Source: Paramecium tetraurelia (lineage: Eukaryota > Ciliophora > Oligohymenophorea > Peniculida > Parameciidae). Taken from it: a stretch of 64,000 nt of DNA. Positions within the stretch are counted from its first letter, which is position 1. Each line of letters begins with the position of its first letter. Below, in pieces: positions 1-11,180 of this stretch. Location: contig NW_001799155.1 of assembly GCF_000165425.1 (NCBI RefSeq), positions 254,022 to 318,021 on the forward strand, read 5' to 3'. The position numbers and the translations under genes were made by a program. The notes beneath the pieces were generated by a model. The model was not told the origin of the DNA. It was given only the letters and a program-made list of their open reading frames with translations, and did no database searches.

Positions 1-390
1 GAGTTAATAATGTGCAAAGTGGACAGACCATGTTAAGAGTATCGTAAAAATATCATTCTGAATAATCAAAGGGATCGCAAGAATAATAATATCAATAACA
101 AAAGAATGATTAAGCTTAGGAATTAATTACTTTGGAAAACTAGTATGGACAATTAAAAGGATTGAGTCAATAATTCTTCTCGGCTATATTAAAAAAGTAA
201 CATGAAAAAATTTATTTATTTTAGAAATCCTGAGTTTGCAGAATAAATTTTAGGTGTTATTTTGAGTATGATTGAAATGACAGATAAATAGACAATTTGT
301 TAAGAATTGTTTGCCAAATCCGATGAAAAGAAGGAAAAAAAAACTAAAAGTAAAAGCAAGGGAATAAAAGGATGGCTTGATAAATTTTGA
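1..390 (+). CDS. C-terminal end of a Q/K-rich protein (5' truncated)
   Basis: The open frame enters from the left edge and ends at TGA 388-390. A 28-nt intron (197-224, GTAACAT...TTTTAG) joins two exons in phase. Without splicing the frame hits TGA within a few codons. The visible protein is rich in Gln and Glu, then has a more hydrophobic stretch (LGVILSMIEM) and a very basic Lys/Ser tail ending GIKGWLDKF. The amphipathic C-terminal segment could be a golgin-like GRIP end, but this is only an impression. Function is not assigned. Confidence 0.6.
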
Positions 391-745
391 ATTAATTATA
401 ATTTTGAACAAATCTCTTGATTAGTTTTATAATATTCACAATAATCAACCAAGATCTAATTTCTGGTTTACTTAAGCAAGAAGGTTGAATATATTTAACA
501 TGTCAAATAACCATTTTTATCTTTCCTAAAACTTTGAATGTTCAGTCATTCAATATTTTTTTGTTTTTATTTCTATTTCACCCACTTTGAATATTTTATC
601 ATTCTGCTTATTAATATTTTCAATGCGTATTAAATATAATATATAATTGAATATTAAGTAATTTGGTATATAATAATTTTTATATGAATAATATTATTTA
701 GCAAGTTCAAATATACAAGTAATAACATAAATCAAAAGATCAATT
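391..745. other. Intergenic, convergent gene ends
   Basis: A very A+T-rich stretch between the stop of the left-edge gene and the stop of the histidine kinase on the other strand. I see no conserved ORF, RNA gene or repeat here. Confidence 0.6.
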
Positions 746-3272
746 TCATATAAATTTGAGTTCTTCCAGGATTCCTTTTAGAACTGAAATTTCTATAGGC
801 TTAGGTAAATGTAAATCTGCTCCAATTTCTAAAGACTTTTTGAGATCGCTTTCTCCCTAGAAACCAGACAACATACAGATCTTTGACCTTGAAAATTAGT
901 TATTTTATTCGAACTGCCTAATCAATTTTGTAGCTTCGAATCCATTTAATTCAGGCATTTCGATATCCATAAATATAATATCAAACCTTGTGTCTTCGAC
1001 TTTTTTTAATGCTTCCCTACCATTAAAAGCTACGTGAATATCGCATTGAACAAACCTCTTTAATAATTCTCTTAAAGCGTATATATTAAAGGTAATATCA
1101 TCTACAATAAGAATTTTAATTTTTTAATAAAAATTTGTAGAAGCGTTGATTGCAGTTGGATATTTTTTTTTTTGTCTTTTGATTAAAGGGAATGGAGTTG
1201 GATGATCAGGAGCTGGATCACTTTCAGGAATTCCATTATCCGTTTATATAGTGTTAGTGAAATTGCATTCTTTTTGCTTGGCGTCCATGTATATCGAGAA
1301 ACTGAAATTTGATCCTTAGTTTTCCTTGGAACTCATTTCTATAAATTCACTTGGACCTAATAAGCCGACTAAATTTCTTGATATTACCAATCCCAATCCT
1401 ACTCCTTATGAGTTTTAATTTCCTAAATTAAAAGTTGAGTAGGCTTTGAATAATTTACTCTGAATAAGTGCAGGTATTCCTATTCCAGTATCTTAGACGG
1501 AGAAATAAATTAATTGTTGATTAACATTATCTACTTTATTTATTTTCAATGTAATTTGTCCATTAGATGTAAATTTAATTGCATTAGATATCAAATTAAA
1601 TAAGATTTATTATAATCTAACTTGATCTGAATACATGATAATCTTTTCATTTAGTCCTATAACGTTGAATTATAAATGTTTTAGATCCATTTACCTTTTG
1701 AACATGTTCTTAATTTATTATATGCATGCTGAAAGGTCAAATTAGGTATAATTTAATCTTAATCCTTATTTTTTTAATTATGAATAATCAATTAAATCAT
1801 TGATCATTGTTAATAAGATTTATTAGTTTGAAATCATGTGATCGATTTAAACGACAATTTCTAAAATATTAATTAATTATAAAAATACCCTAAATATCAT
1901 TTCTAACCAATAATTGTTTATTTTCCATCATTGATTTAATTAAATGAGTGAGAATATTAAGGCCATTGAGAGGAGTTTTGAGATCATGAGAAACAGCAGC
2001 TAATAAATTATCTTTATAATTGTCTAATTCTTGAAGGTGCTTTATCCTTAAGACTCGATCAGTAGTATCATTTAATATTAGCATAATACATTATTTTCCA
2101 TCCCATAAACATCCTTGAGCTTAGGCATCATAGTAATGAACTTTAGATGATTTAACATCTTACATAATTTGGTTTTATACTACTCTTTGACACTGCATTT
2201 TTTTGTTTGTTGGCATTATTTAATAATCAAAAGAATTAATTGTATTAAAGCGCAGTTCAGTTTGAATAGCAGATTGCAAACCTGAAATTTTATCCAATAG
2301 TTTGTTCTTTTAGCTATGTAAAATCGAATCTTCTGAATTTAGAATTTCTATTTCAGCTAATCTTTCAGTTAAAATGTTCTCTTCTGCTGTTTCAAAATGA
2401 ATAGATGCGCTCTTATTGAAGTAACTCACATTCATAAATTTGCTTTCCTATGTATATAGTTTTTCTTTATGAGAATCTACTGAATTTAATTATTCAATTT
2501 TATTAACCCCTTCTTAATATAAATTCTCTTCTAAAATTATAATTGAAGTTGGTACAGTTTCATCATAAAGTTTTTTACATGCTTCTAGATTCTTATGAGA
2601 CTTATGGATTAATAAAGGGTTCAATCTATTTGTTTTCTCATTCTATCTTAATAAATGACATGTAAATGTAAGAGGGAGATATTATGTCCATAATCGGTAA
2701 TTTAAAAATTTGGTAAAAATTCCCATCAAAATTAGGAAGAAACTTATCATTGTTAAACTCTGCATAATGTAGTTTGATTAAATTAAAAAAAAACTCATTG
2801 CAAATAATCCTTATTGCAAGCCAGATATTAAAGAAAGGCTCATAACATCTTCTTTATTTGTTTGAGCAGTGTTCACAAATTTCGTAAAGAAAGCAAACAA
2901 CAGCACACTGATTACACTGTTGATAAAAATAAGTATATTTGTGGTGATATTCCAATATTTCCCTGAAATTTTCTATAAATATAAGCATATGAACATCCAT
3001 CCTATAAATATGATTCTATATTTCACAATTTCTGCAGAATTATACACAACGGCTGAGTTTATGATAAATCCGATGTTTATCAATATCTATAATAATGTAG
3101 ATACCCTGAATTACACAATTACTTTAGCCATTTATCTATTTTAATATGACTATTCTAATTCCTCAGATTGAAATTAAAGAGTTAAATTATTTAAAGATTC
3201 CTCATATTTGTAGAGTTCTTGTATTTAAACCTGAAGAAAGAATTCTTGAAAACATTGTTTAAATAATTTCAT
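746..3272 (-). CDS. Hybrid sensor histidine kinase with membrane N-terminus
   Basis: The predicted protein has 832 residues, read from ATG 3272-3270 to TGA 748-746 with one 28-nt intron (1861-1888). The N-terminal part (about 55-210) has several hydrophobic membrane segments. A sensor/linker region follows. The HisKA box is SHDLKTPLNG with phospho-acceptor His429. The HATPase_c boxes are present: NLISNAIKFT near 550, DTGIGIP near 585 and GVGLGL near 620. The C-terminal receiver domain has the acidic pair VDD near 713, phospho-acceptor Asp760 in FMDIEMP, and the conserved Lys in LPKPI near 815. This is a phosphorelay hybrid kinase of the type expanded in ciliates. The input signal is not visible. 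All catalytic boxes are intact, so it should be active. Confidence 0.93.
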
Positions 3273-4436
3273 TGAGATTTAATAAATAATTAATAAAAAA
3301 AAAAATCATATTTGATATTTTGCTTTGTGATAATTAACTCAAGGTTTAAGCCATTTTTATAAGAAGATTTTATCTAAATTCAAATTTAAATAGGACATAA
3401 TACTCTTATACTTTTAAGGTTCCCAAATTGCATCTTTATTTAATTAAGTGATGAAATTCCATACTTATATTAAATATTCAAAATTATTACATTAATATAA
3501 ATTATACTGCATTTTAATAAATTTACCCTTGATTCGAGAAGAAATTTTTAATATATTAAACTTTATTATCAATATATAAATAACTAATTAAAAAACATTC
3601 ACATTGTTATGCAACCTTTTAAGAAATACTAAATAAGAATAATAATTTAATTGAGAAGTTTATAAATTTTGGGAAATTTTCTAAATCAGAAAACTCCAAG
3701 TTTTAATAAATTTATGGGTTCACCTATTTATTATTATTTTACAAGAAATTATTATTGTTATAAATATTTGTAAATAGTAAATATTTTATTGTTAATATAA
3801 TAATTAACTAAAGAATACGAATGTTACTTAGATTTTTATTTCAATAAAAATTAGCAAAATAATCCTTATAATCATTAATAATGGAAAGTAAGGTCAATTT
3901 TTAGATTTAGCCAAGGATATTACTTTTATAGAAACAAAAAATATTGTTTTAAATAAAAAGTAAAAAAATAAAACATGACATTTTTATAATTGTTTATTTC
4001 GCTATAATCTTTATTGTTTACAGAAATAAATGTTATTAAAAAAATTCAAAAAATAATTTTAATTCTAAGTTAAAATAGTCTTTCCAACGCCAAATAAACT
4101 AGTAGATTTTCTAGATATAATGTTTACTTTCTTTAATAGCCATCTATTAACAAGGAATAAATTGTTATCTTGAACTATAATCAATTATGGACTATTATTC
4201 CTTGAATCATTCTTTATTAATAATTTATTAATTTGAAAAAAATCAATATTAATAAGAAACTTGCTTCTCAACAAAGGACTCACGGAAAATTAACATGAAG
4301 TTTAATTCTGACAAGCAACTTTAATTTAAATCCGTTATAAATTTCTAGAACATGATTAATGTGATTATTTTTATAAAACCACTTGGATAATAATTATTAA
4401 TGTATAAATATATATATAATATAAAAAAAATAACTG
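3273..4436. other. Long A+T-rich intergenic region between divergent genes
   Basis: About 1.2 kb between the start codons of the histidine kinase (minus) and the EF-hand gene (plus). It is unusually long for this compact scaffold. Both strands contain frequent TGA in all frames and I cannot support a gene. It must hold both promoters, but no motif is recognisable. Confidence 0.5.
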
Positions 4437-6016
4437 ATGGATTGGAGAAACAAATTGGATTTAATTTAGAATAAGATTAGAGGATAATTACATGCTCGCA
4501 AAATAGATGACTTGGAAGGAGTGTATTAATTAATGGCAGAATTTGATAGAGATAACTCTGGTATTTTATATAGTAAATATAGGGTATTTGGATAAGGATG
4601 AGTTTCAAAAGTTCTTATCAAAGATAGGTGTATTTCTAACAACATAAGAATTGAGAGCAGTGTATGACAAATATGACTAAAATAAAGATGGAAATATTGC
4701 ATATGCAGAGTTTGTGAATTTGATTAGAGAAAATATGAGCGAGAAGAGAATAAATGTTGTAAGAAGCACATTTTCATTTTTGGATTAATCCAGACACGGA
4801 AGATTATAATTAGATAGTCTTTATAGACTTTATTAAGCTAAAAACCATCCTAGGGTAAGAACAAGATAGAAGACATCTGAATAAATCACAAAGGAGTTTG
4901 TGAATGCAATTTCAAAACGTAGTAAAGATGGTCAAAGTATAAACGAAGAGGAATTCTTAAATTATTATGCTGATTGTAATGCTACTCTTCCAAGTGAGAA
5001 GGAGGAGTACTTCACAGATGTATCTATAAATGAATAATATTTGATAGTTATTAACATCTACTTGGGGAGTAACATCTGGTGCTGATTATGTGTCTCCAGA
5101 GAGATTAGCTCAATTGGAAATTATATTATTTGAAAAAATCAGATAAAAGACAGTTACTAAAGATGATGAAGGAAAGACAGCCAAAAAAGCCTTTATGTAC
5201 TTTGATTTGGAAAACAAAGGAACAATAGATATATATTAGTTTGCATAAGCATTATAAAAGTTCGGTTGTGTTTTCAGCGAAAAGGAGATTTAAGCATTAT
5301 TTAATAAGTACGACGCTGATAAGAGTGGAAGACTATGCTATGATGAAATCTGTGGGTTGATAGCATTAATGGGATCAGGGAACAATGCAAATGTCAATCC
5401 AGTGTTTTAGATAGCCAGAGCTCCTCCTTAAGATACATTGAATAGAATTAGAAATGATCTAATTAAGAAAGGATAGCATTCTGTCATACGAATGGCAACT
5501 ATCTTTATTAATTCTGATAAAAACAAGAATGGAACATTGAATAGATAAGAATTTCAATGGGCTATGAAAGAATCTGGACTGTTATTAACCAAAACAGAGT
5601 ATGATAATTTGTTCAGATATTTCGATAAAAATTGTGATGATGAGGTTTCCTTTGTTGAATTCATAGCTTTTGTAAGAAGTAATTATACATTATCATAAAA
5701 GAGCCACTTTCTTAATATAGATTGGATTTGACAAATTAATTATGGAACAGAATATCAAACAGCGAACCTTAAATCAGCTCTTAATAATTGAAATGTAAGT
5801 ATCTATTTAATTCAAGAATATTATGATTCATCAAAGAGTCATGATGTAAACACAAACATTAAGACAGTAGCTGATGCCAATAAAGATTTTCATGATATTT
5901 GGAAAGATGTTTAAATTATCACTCAATAGCATTTCATAGAATATGTAACAGATATTAGTGCACTTATTGATAATGACTAAGCTTTTGAGAAGTTTATAAG
6001 ATTTGCATGGAAATGA
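4437..6016 (+). CDS. Multi-EF-hand calcium-binding protein, calcyphosin-like modules
   Basis: The spliced product has 494 residues using four introns: 4561-4582 (22 nt), 5020-5047 (28), 5679-5701 (23) and 5795-5816 (22). The total length is a multiple of three. Two or more modules like calcyphosin/CAPSL are seen. Each has EF-hand loops (DRDNSGYLDKDEF, DQNKDGNIAYAEF, DADKSGRLCYDE, DKNKNGTLNRQEF) followed by the family's YDxSKxHDV-type segment and an F..W..F end. Such proteins bind Ca2+ and in ciliates are often axonemal or basal-body associated. The second module's third EF-hand seems degenerate. Enkurin starts 39 bp downstream on the same strand, which fits a ciliary theme but is not proof. 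Confidence 0.88.
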
Positions 6017-6055
6017 ATACCATATAATATAATAAACAATAATTTAATATAAATA

Positions 6056-6928
6056 ATGGAAGAGAGTATTTACAATATTCTCCCTAAACAAAGTATTCCA
6101 ACTAAAACCTCCATTCTATACAAATCTCAATTTCCAGTCATTATTCCTCCTTCTTATAGTTCTTTTGATAACCATTCTAATGTAATCGATGTATTAAAGT
6201 CTATTAAATGAGATTAAAAATATTAGTGGGTCCTACTATGTTTAAAAAGGTCGATATGACATGGAAAATGGTATAATTGGCAAAACAAAAACATGTTTTA
6301 ATATACTTTATCCATAGAATAACTGTCTCCTATCAAACATAAAATAATGGGCACAAATAAATTAGCAGATTGGATTCATAAAGGATCATTATTATTAGAA
6401 AATAATCATTCCAATAGATAAAAAGTAAAACCTTAAGTTCCTAAATCGGCAGAACGACCACTAATTTATGAACAAAAAAAAAAGAACTATATAGAAACTA
6501 ATAAAATTTATACAATTCTTTCAAGTTCTTAATCAATTAATTTATAGCACCGAGACAACCATAAAAATAAACAGATTGGTTAAAAAAAGAAACCTATGGA
6601 AAAGTCCCTCAGTATTTGAGCAATATCAAATAGAGAATCTACTAATCATTTCTGCAATAACAAGAAGATTATGCTAATTAGAATAACCATTTGTAACTTG
6701 AATCATTATTAAAGTAAATTGTTATCAGAATCAGAATTGCATGAAATTAGAAAAGGACTTAAATAGAGATATGATTTGATAAATTTTGAATACTAGAAAT
6801 ACTCTCATCACAAGAAATTTGATAATGTCAGTTTAAGAAGAAAATAAGAATAATATGAGAGGGAACTAGATCAATTAGAAAAAGATATGGAAAAAGTAAA
6901 TAAGTCTTAGGTTTATGTCATAAAATGA
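6056..6928 (+). CDS. ENKUR: Enkurin-family protein (axonemal adaptor)
   Basis: The N-terminus MEESIYNILPKQ and the Lys-rich C-terminal coiled coil match the enkurin plan: ESIYNLxP start, a KxMGTNKLADWIHKG element, then a basic KKETYGKVPQYL box and a final LLSESELHEIRKGLK helix. Two introns in the 3' half are clear: 6525-6547 (23 nt) and 6693-6714 (22 nt). Together they restore one frame to TGA 6926-6928. Between about 6190 and 6300 the exon structure is not resolved. At least one more intron is needed there. Enkurin is a doublet microtubule inner protein and adaptor in motile cilia. The family call is firm, the middle exon is not. Confidence 0.8.
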
Positions 6929-8001
6929 TTAAAATAAAATTTATTTATGTTAAATTTTAGATGATATTTTTTTTTCAAAAATAATTGTAAATTCCAACAA
7001 TTAATCAAGCCTTTAAGAGATATTATTAAGCTAGAAAATGAAATTTAAATGTTAGGGGGTACATAAAATTAACTACATAAAAGATTCAGTTATAATTTAC
7101 TTTAAAATCAAATAAATTTAATACTAACAAAATCACTATAAACATTTCTAAACTTTAGTCAAAGACTCTATTTATGTCGATGAATAGATAAATAAAGAAA
7201 CTATATTCCTTACAACTCTAGTCTTTATGGTAACTTGATAAATTTCACATATAATATAAGGATTCAATTTTAGTTCCTTTATTTATAAAATTCTTTCAAT
7301 TAGTAAAAAAGAATAAATATAATCAAAAATAGGTCCTCGATAACAATGTATTCAGAAAAATACTAGATAAATGAGGCATACTGGATATGAAATAATTAAT
7401 TCCAAAAAGACTTTTTCGGCTAAATCTAATTTGATAAAATAATAAAGAGTCTTATTCCATTATAAAATATTTAGATTATGAGTGTAATTATTAAATTATG
7501 GTAAATAATATTCTACAGTTTTAATAAATTTAATTCATTATTGGTAAGATTTTCTTATGAATGATAAGCAAAGGTTAGGCAATTAATAGAGAAATACAAA
7601 ATGATAATAATATTAAACATATTGGAAGTATAATTCACAATAAATGATAAAATAATGAAATAGAAAAATAATAATATGAAAATTTAATGGTTGAAATATA
7701 ACTATAAAAGTAAGGTATATATAATTTTCAAATTTTCATGAATTTTTGTATAATCTTTGTTAGGTACAGACTAACTTGATACTTTAATAACTGCTTTGTA
7801 TAATAATAATTTATAGAGAAATAAAAGAACCACATATAGAACATGAATAAGAATGTGTAAATGATAAAGTAAATGAACCAATATGTAAAATATGATATAA
7901 ATTTTTAAACTAAAGGATATAGCTATGTAGATCTATAGTAATCAAGAAAGTTGAACTTTGATATTATATAATATATCATATATATAAATAATTAACTGAT
8001 T
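6929..8001 (+). other. Coding-like stretch, exon structure unresolved
   Basis: Several plus-strand segments read like protein. Around 7440-7700 a frame passes over a likely 30-nt intron (GTAAGATTTT...AAAG). At about 7765-7970 a Gln/Asn-rich coiled-coil-like segment appears across a 19-nt intron. I could not join them into one frame with acceptable introns, and no family motif is visible. It may be a diverged gene, a pseudogene, or chance ORFs, since TGA is rare in A+T-rich DNA. Confidence 0.35.
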
Positions 8002-9131
8002 ATGGGAAGTTGCTAGGTGAATTGCTGTGCCAATAAAGCTGGTGAAATAGTATCCAAGGACACGAAAAAGAATGAAGTTGATTTAGACGATCCTGACCAA
8101 AATGACTATGATGACAAAGAAAATAGTGTGTCATCAGTTCATTAATAATAACAATAGGCTTAGGAAACACCAAGACAAAATAATAAAGAAAGAGAAAAGT
8201 TTTAAGTTGATAATGAAAGCATGTCTATGAGAAAAAATTTGGAACCCTAATCTGTCAAAGAGGTAAGTATAACTTATCTAAATTGCACTGAAAGACAAAA
8301 GTTTGATCCAATCTAATTAGATAAAGGAGCCATTTATGAAGGAGAATGGTTATTAGGAAAGAGGGATGGAAATGGCAAACAATAGTGGCCAGATGGTTCA
8401 TGTTATGAAGGATAATGGAAGGACGATAAAAGTTGTGGTTGGGGTAAATTGATTCATGCAGATGGAGATGTATACGAAGGAGAATGGTAAAACGATAAAG
8501 CAAATGGCAAAGGAGTATATGTTCATATTAATGGGGCTAGATATGAGGGAGATGTATAAAATAAATAAATTAAATAGTGGGTTGACGATAGATAAGATGG
8601 TATAGGAATTGAAGTTTGGCCTGATGGGGCTAAGTATGAGGGAGAATATCGAACAGGTAAGAAAAATGGTAAAGGGATTCTACTATTTGCTGATGGTTCA
8701 AGATATGAAGGCACTTTTGTTGATAATGAAATCGATGGATAAGGGACGTATTAATGGCCGGATTAAAGAATTTACACAGGATAATGGAGAAGAAATAAAA
8801 TGCATGGTCATGGATAAGTAACTTGGCCAGATGGCAGAAAATATATTGGAGTATCCTTTTCTACTTATCGTTTAGGAATACTTTGAAGATAAGAAACATG
8901 GTAGAGGTTCGTTTGAATGGGGAGATGGAAGAAAGTATGAAGGAATTTGGGTTAATGGTATTTTTAGTTTGATTTTTTTAAGGCAAGTAATAAGGAATTG
9001 GTGTTTATTATATGTCTAATGGGGAAAAGAAATATGGAGAGTGGAAGGATGGAATAAAAAAAAGATGGTTAGAGGCAGAAGAAATAGAATAATATCTTTA
9101 ATAAAATTCTTAGAATCAAAAATAACAATGA
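8002..9131 (+). CDS. MORN-repeat protein with N-terminal dual-acylation signal
   Basis: Start ATG 8002 and TGA 9129-9131, with two 25-nt introns (8851-8875, 8958-8982), give 359 residues. The N-terminus MGSCQVNCC places Gly2 for myristoylation beside cysteines for palmitoylation, so membrane anchoring is expected. An acidic Q-rich linker of about 90 residues follows. Then come about nine MORN repeats of the YEGEWxxxKxxGxGxxxWPDG type to near the end. A possible intron-like GTAAGT at 8262 must be coding, because removing it breaks the frame. MORN arrays link membranes to cytoskeleton or bind lipids. A sister gene with the same layout lies at 56613-57642. Confidence 0.9.
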
Positions 9132-9164
9132 ACGACTCATATAGTTAAACTTATTAGAATTTAC

Positions 9165-10105
9165 TCATTATATTCCTTCATCTTCTTCTGTTGAGTCCTC
9201 CACATTTTATTAGATTTGAGGCTCTTGCTCCTCTTCCACTTCCTCTTCCTCTCCATCTTGTTCATCTTCATCAAAATTAAAGAAGTTCTCATCCAATCCC
9301 AATTACGGTAGTTTCTCTTTAAACAATTATTTGATTTCTAACAACTGCTTCTTTATTTTAGCGTTTTCATTCAATATCAATTCTTTCTCTTTCTACTATT
9401 ATTATATTAATTCTTTAAATTTCCCTATTAAAATCTCTTTCTTATTTATTTCTGCAGATAAATCTTTTTCTTATTTTATCAAATTCTGTAATAATTATTC
9501 TTTGTCATTCAATTATTATTTCTATTGATCAACTTTTTAAATTAATTAGCTATCAATAATATATCTTATTTATACCTCTTTTATCCTTCCAATTAATCTT
9601 TTAATTATTTCATCATTTCATTAATCTAATCCTCCTATTTAGATTATTATTTTATCTCTGTGATAGTACTCTCACTTTTTTAGACTTTCTCTTCGAATAT
9701 GGCAATCTTTTCACCATATTCTTTTTCTAAAATTTCAAATTACTTTTTCCATTTGTTCTCTTGTAAATTCAAAACCTATTCAAATTATTTAATCTCTAAT
9801 TCAATTTTTGATAATTCTTGCTGCTATTCTTAGTGTTCCTACTAATGAATTACTACTTAATTTTATTAAGTTTAATATATTATCTAGGAATCCCCTGTCA
9901 ATATCTATGAATATTAATTAAATTGTCTCATTTCTTAATATAAATCATATATACATGTTAATGAACAGATTTCTGTCTTGTGATTCTGATTCTAATTGTG
10001 AACTTCTTCATCACAGTTATAACAAAATTTAGCTTAGCAATTCTAACAGTAAACTGTTCCTGGTCTTTTTGAACATTAATCACAGTATTTGAATAATTTT
10101 TTCAT
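9165..10105 (-). CDS. B-box zinc finger / coiled-coil protein
   Basis: The protein has 304 residues, with one 26-nt intron (9550-9575). The N-terminus carries a B-box-like zinc site: Cys8, Cys11, Cys20, Cys23, Cys28, Cys31, His36 and His42. The rest is a long Gln/Glu/Lys coiled coil, ending in a strongly acidic tail (DEDEQDGEEEEVEEE). This resembles the large ciliate family of B-box plus coiled-coil proteins, TRIM-like but without a RING. A scaffold role is plausible and the partner is unknown. Its start lies only 15 bp from the start of the divergent gene at 10121. Confidence 0.85.
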
Positions 10106-10120
10106 TAATAAAATTTATAT

Positions 10121-10718
10121 ATGAAAATCAAAGAATGGCTTTTAGATAATGATAAAAGAAAGAAAGTAATTACTTTTATTTACAGACTTGCGCTAAAGAA
10201 ATAACCATTTCATTCTCATGAACTTAGACAATAAATTGATAAATGCAAATTTTCAGATGACATCCATCATATTTGGAATCAATTCGATACTTTAAGAGCA
10301 TATTATAAATTATTACTAAATTAGTCCTAATTTGCAAATTAAGTCAAATTAGTCAGGATTATACATGAAAATACAATGTTTCATAATAAACCAGAACTAG
10401 TTGCAATAGAAAGATTAAAAAAAGAAAAGTAGTTTAAATTGCTAAATTAAAATGATTAATCATTTCTTATTGACTTACTAAATAATGTCATTAAAAATAA
10501 CAATGATCAAAATAGGTAGAGATATCCAACTCTGCTCCATTATCTCAATGATAAAAATAGCGAAAGTATTATCAAGATTTTAACTATTTAAAGAATACGA
10601 TCAAAAATATACACCACCATTACCTAAATGTGTTGAATGCTAAGATTTCAAATATTTGAAAGCCTACTAGTATTTATAAGATAAAGATCAATAAAAGTAA
10701 TCAATAAAGAAAATTTGA
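10121..10718 (+). CDS. Unknown 189-residue protein with CxxC
   Basis: ATG 10121 to TGA 10716-10718 with one 28-nt intron (10566-10593) gives an exact triplet length. The internal GTAATT...ACAG at about 10166 looks like an intron but is coding, because splicing it leads to a stop. The protein is basic, helical-looking and soluble, with one CVEC motif near the C-terminus and a Lys-rich end. I do not recognise a family. It ends 24 bp from the convergent CKS1 stop and starts head-to-head with the B-box gene. Confidence 0.75.
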
Positions 10719-10742
10719 ATAATTTATTATGTATTATAGAAT

Positions 10743-11049
10743 TCATTGTGCTTATTAAATTTTCCTCTCCTAAATCCTTGGGTCTACTCTCTTCCTAAAA
10801 AATAGAATATAGGGGTCTGGATAGTGCACATCATAATTTAACCAACCTTTGAATAATTTGATTCCTAATTCTCTCCATTCTGGTTCTCTTAGCAAAAACC
10901 CTTTAAAAAATAGATATAGTTATACCTCTCTTATCTATTGGGATCTTTTCAGATATTTTTTGATCAAGATAAACGATCATGTAATTATAATAATCATCTC
11001 TATATTGATCAGAATAGCTAATCAAGATTTCTTTGTTGTTGAAGCTCAT
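10743..11049 (-). CDS. CKS1: Cyclin-dependent kinase regulatory subunit CKS1
   Basis: The protein has 93 residues after removal of a 25-nt intron (10901-10925). The CKS fold signatures are clear: ISYSDQYRDDYYNYMIVYL at the N-terminus, then LLREPEWRELGI, then VHYPDPYILFFRK. CKS proteins bind CDK and act as phospho-adaptors, for example in CDK substrate multiphosphorylation. The HxPEPH hinge of other CKS proteins is replaced by HYPDPYI, with the family Glu as Asp. It lies downstream of a kinase gene on the same strand. It is complete and probably functional. Confidence 0.92.
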
Positions 11050-11180
11050 TTAGAATTAGAATTATTAAATCTGACATAACATATACTTATTTCTTAATAG
11101 GAAAAATATTAACATCCATCAAGAAAAAATTAAAAACTAAAATGATATAAAGAGTAAATAAATTATGAATATCTAAATTT

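Noticed and set aside
2869-3144. Plus-strand 91-residue hydrophobic ORF
   Set aside because: The minus strand here encodes the membrane part of the histidine kinase in one frame of exact length.
5679-5816. Frameshift near the end of the EF-hand gene
   Set aside because: Two introns (23 and 22 nt) restore a single frame with the family's C-terminal pattern.
8262-8293. Possible intron GTAAGT...GAAAG in the first MORN gene
   Set aside because: Removing it puts the downstream MORN repeats out of frame.
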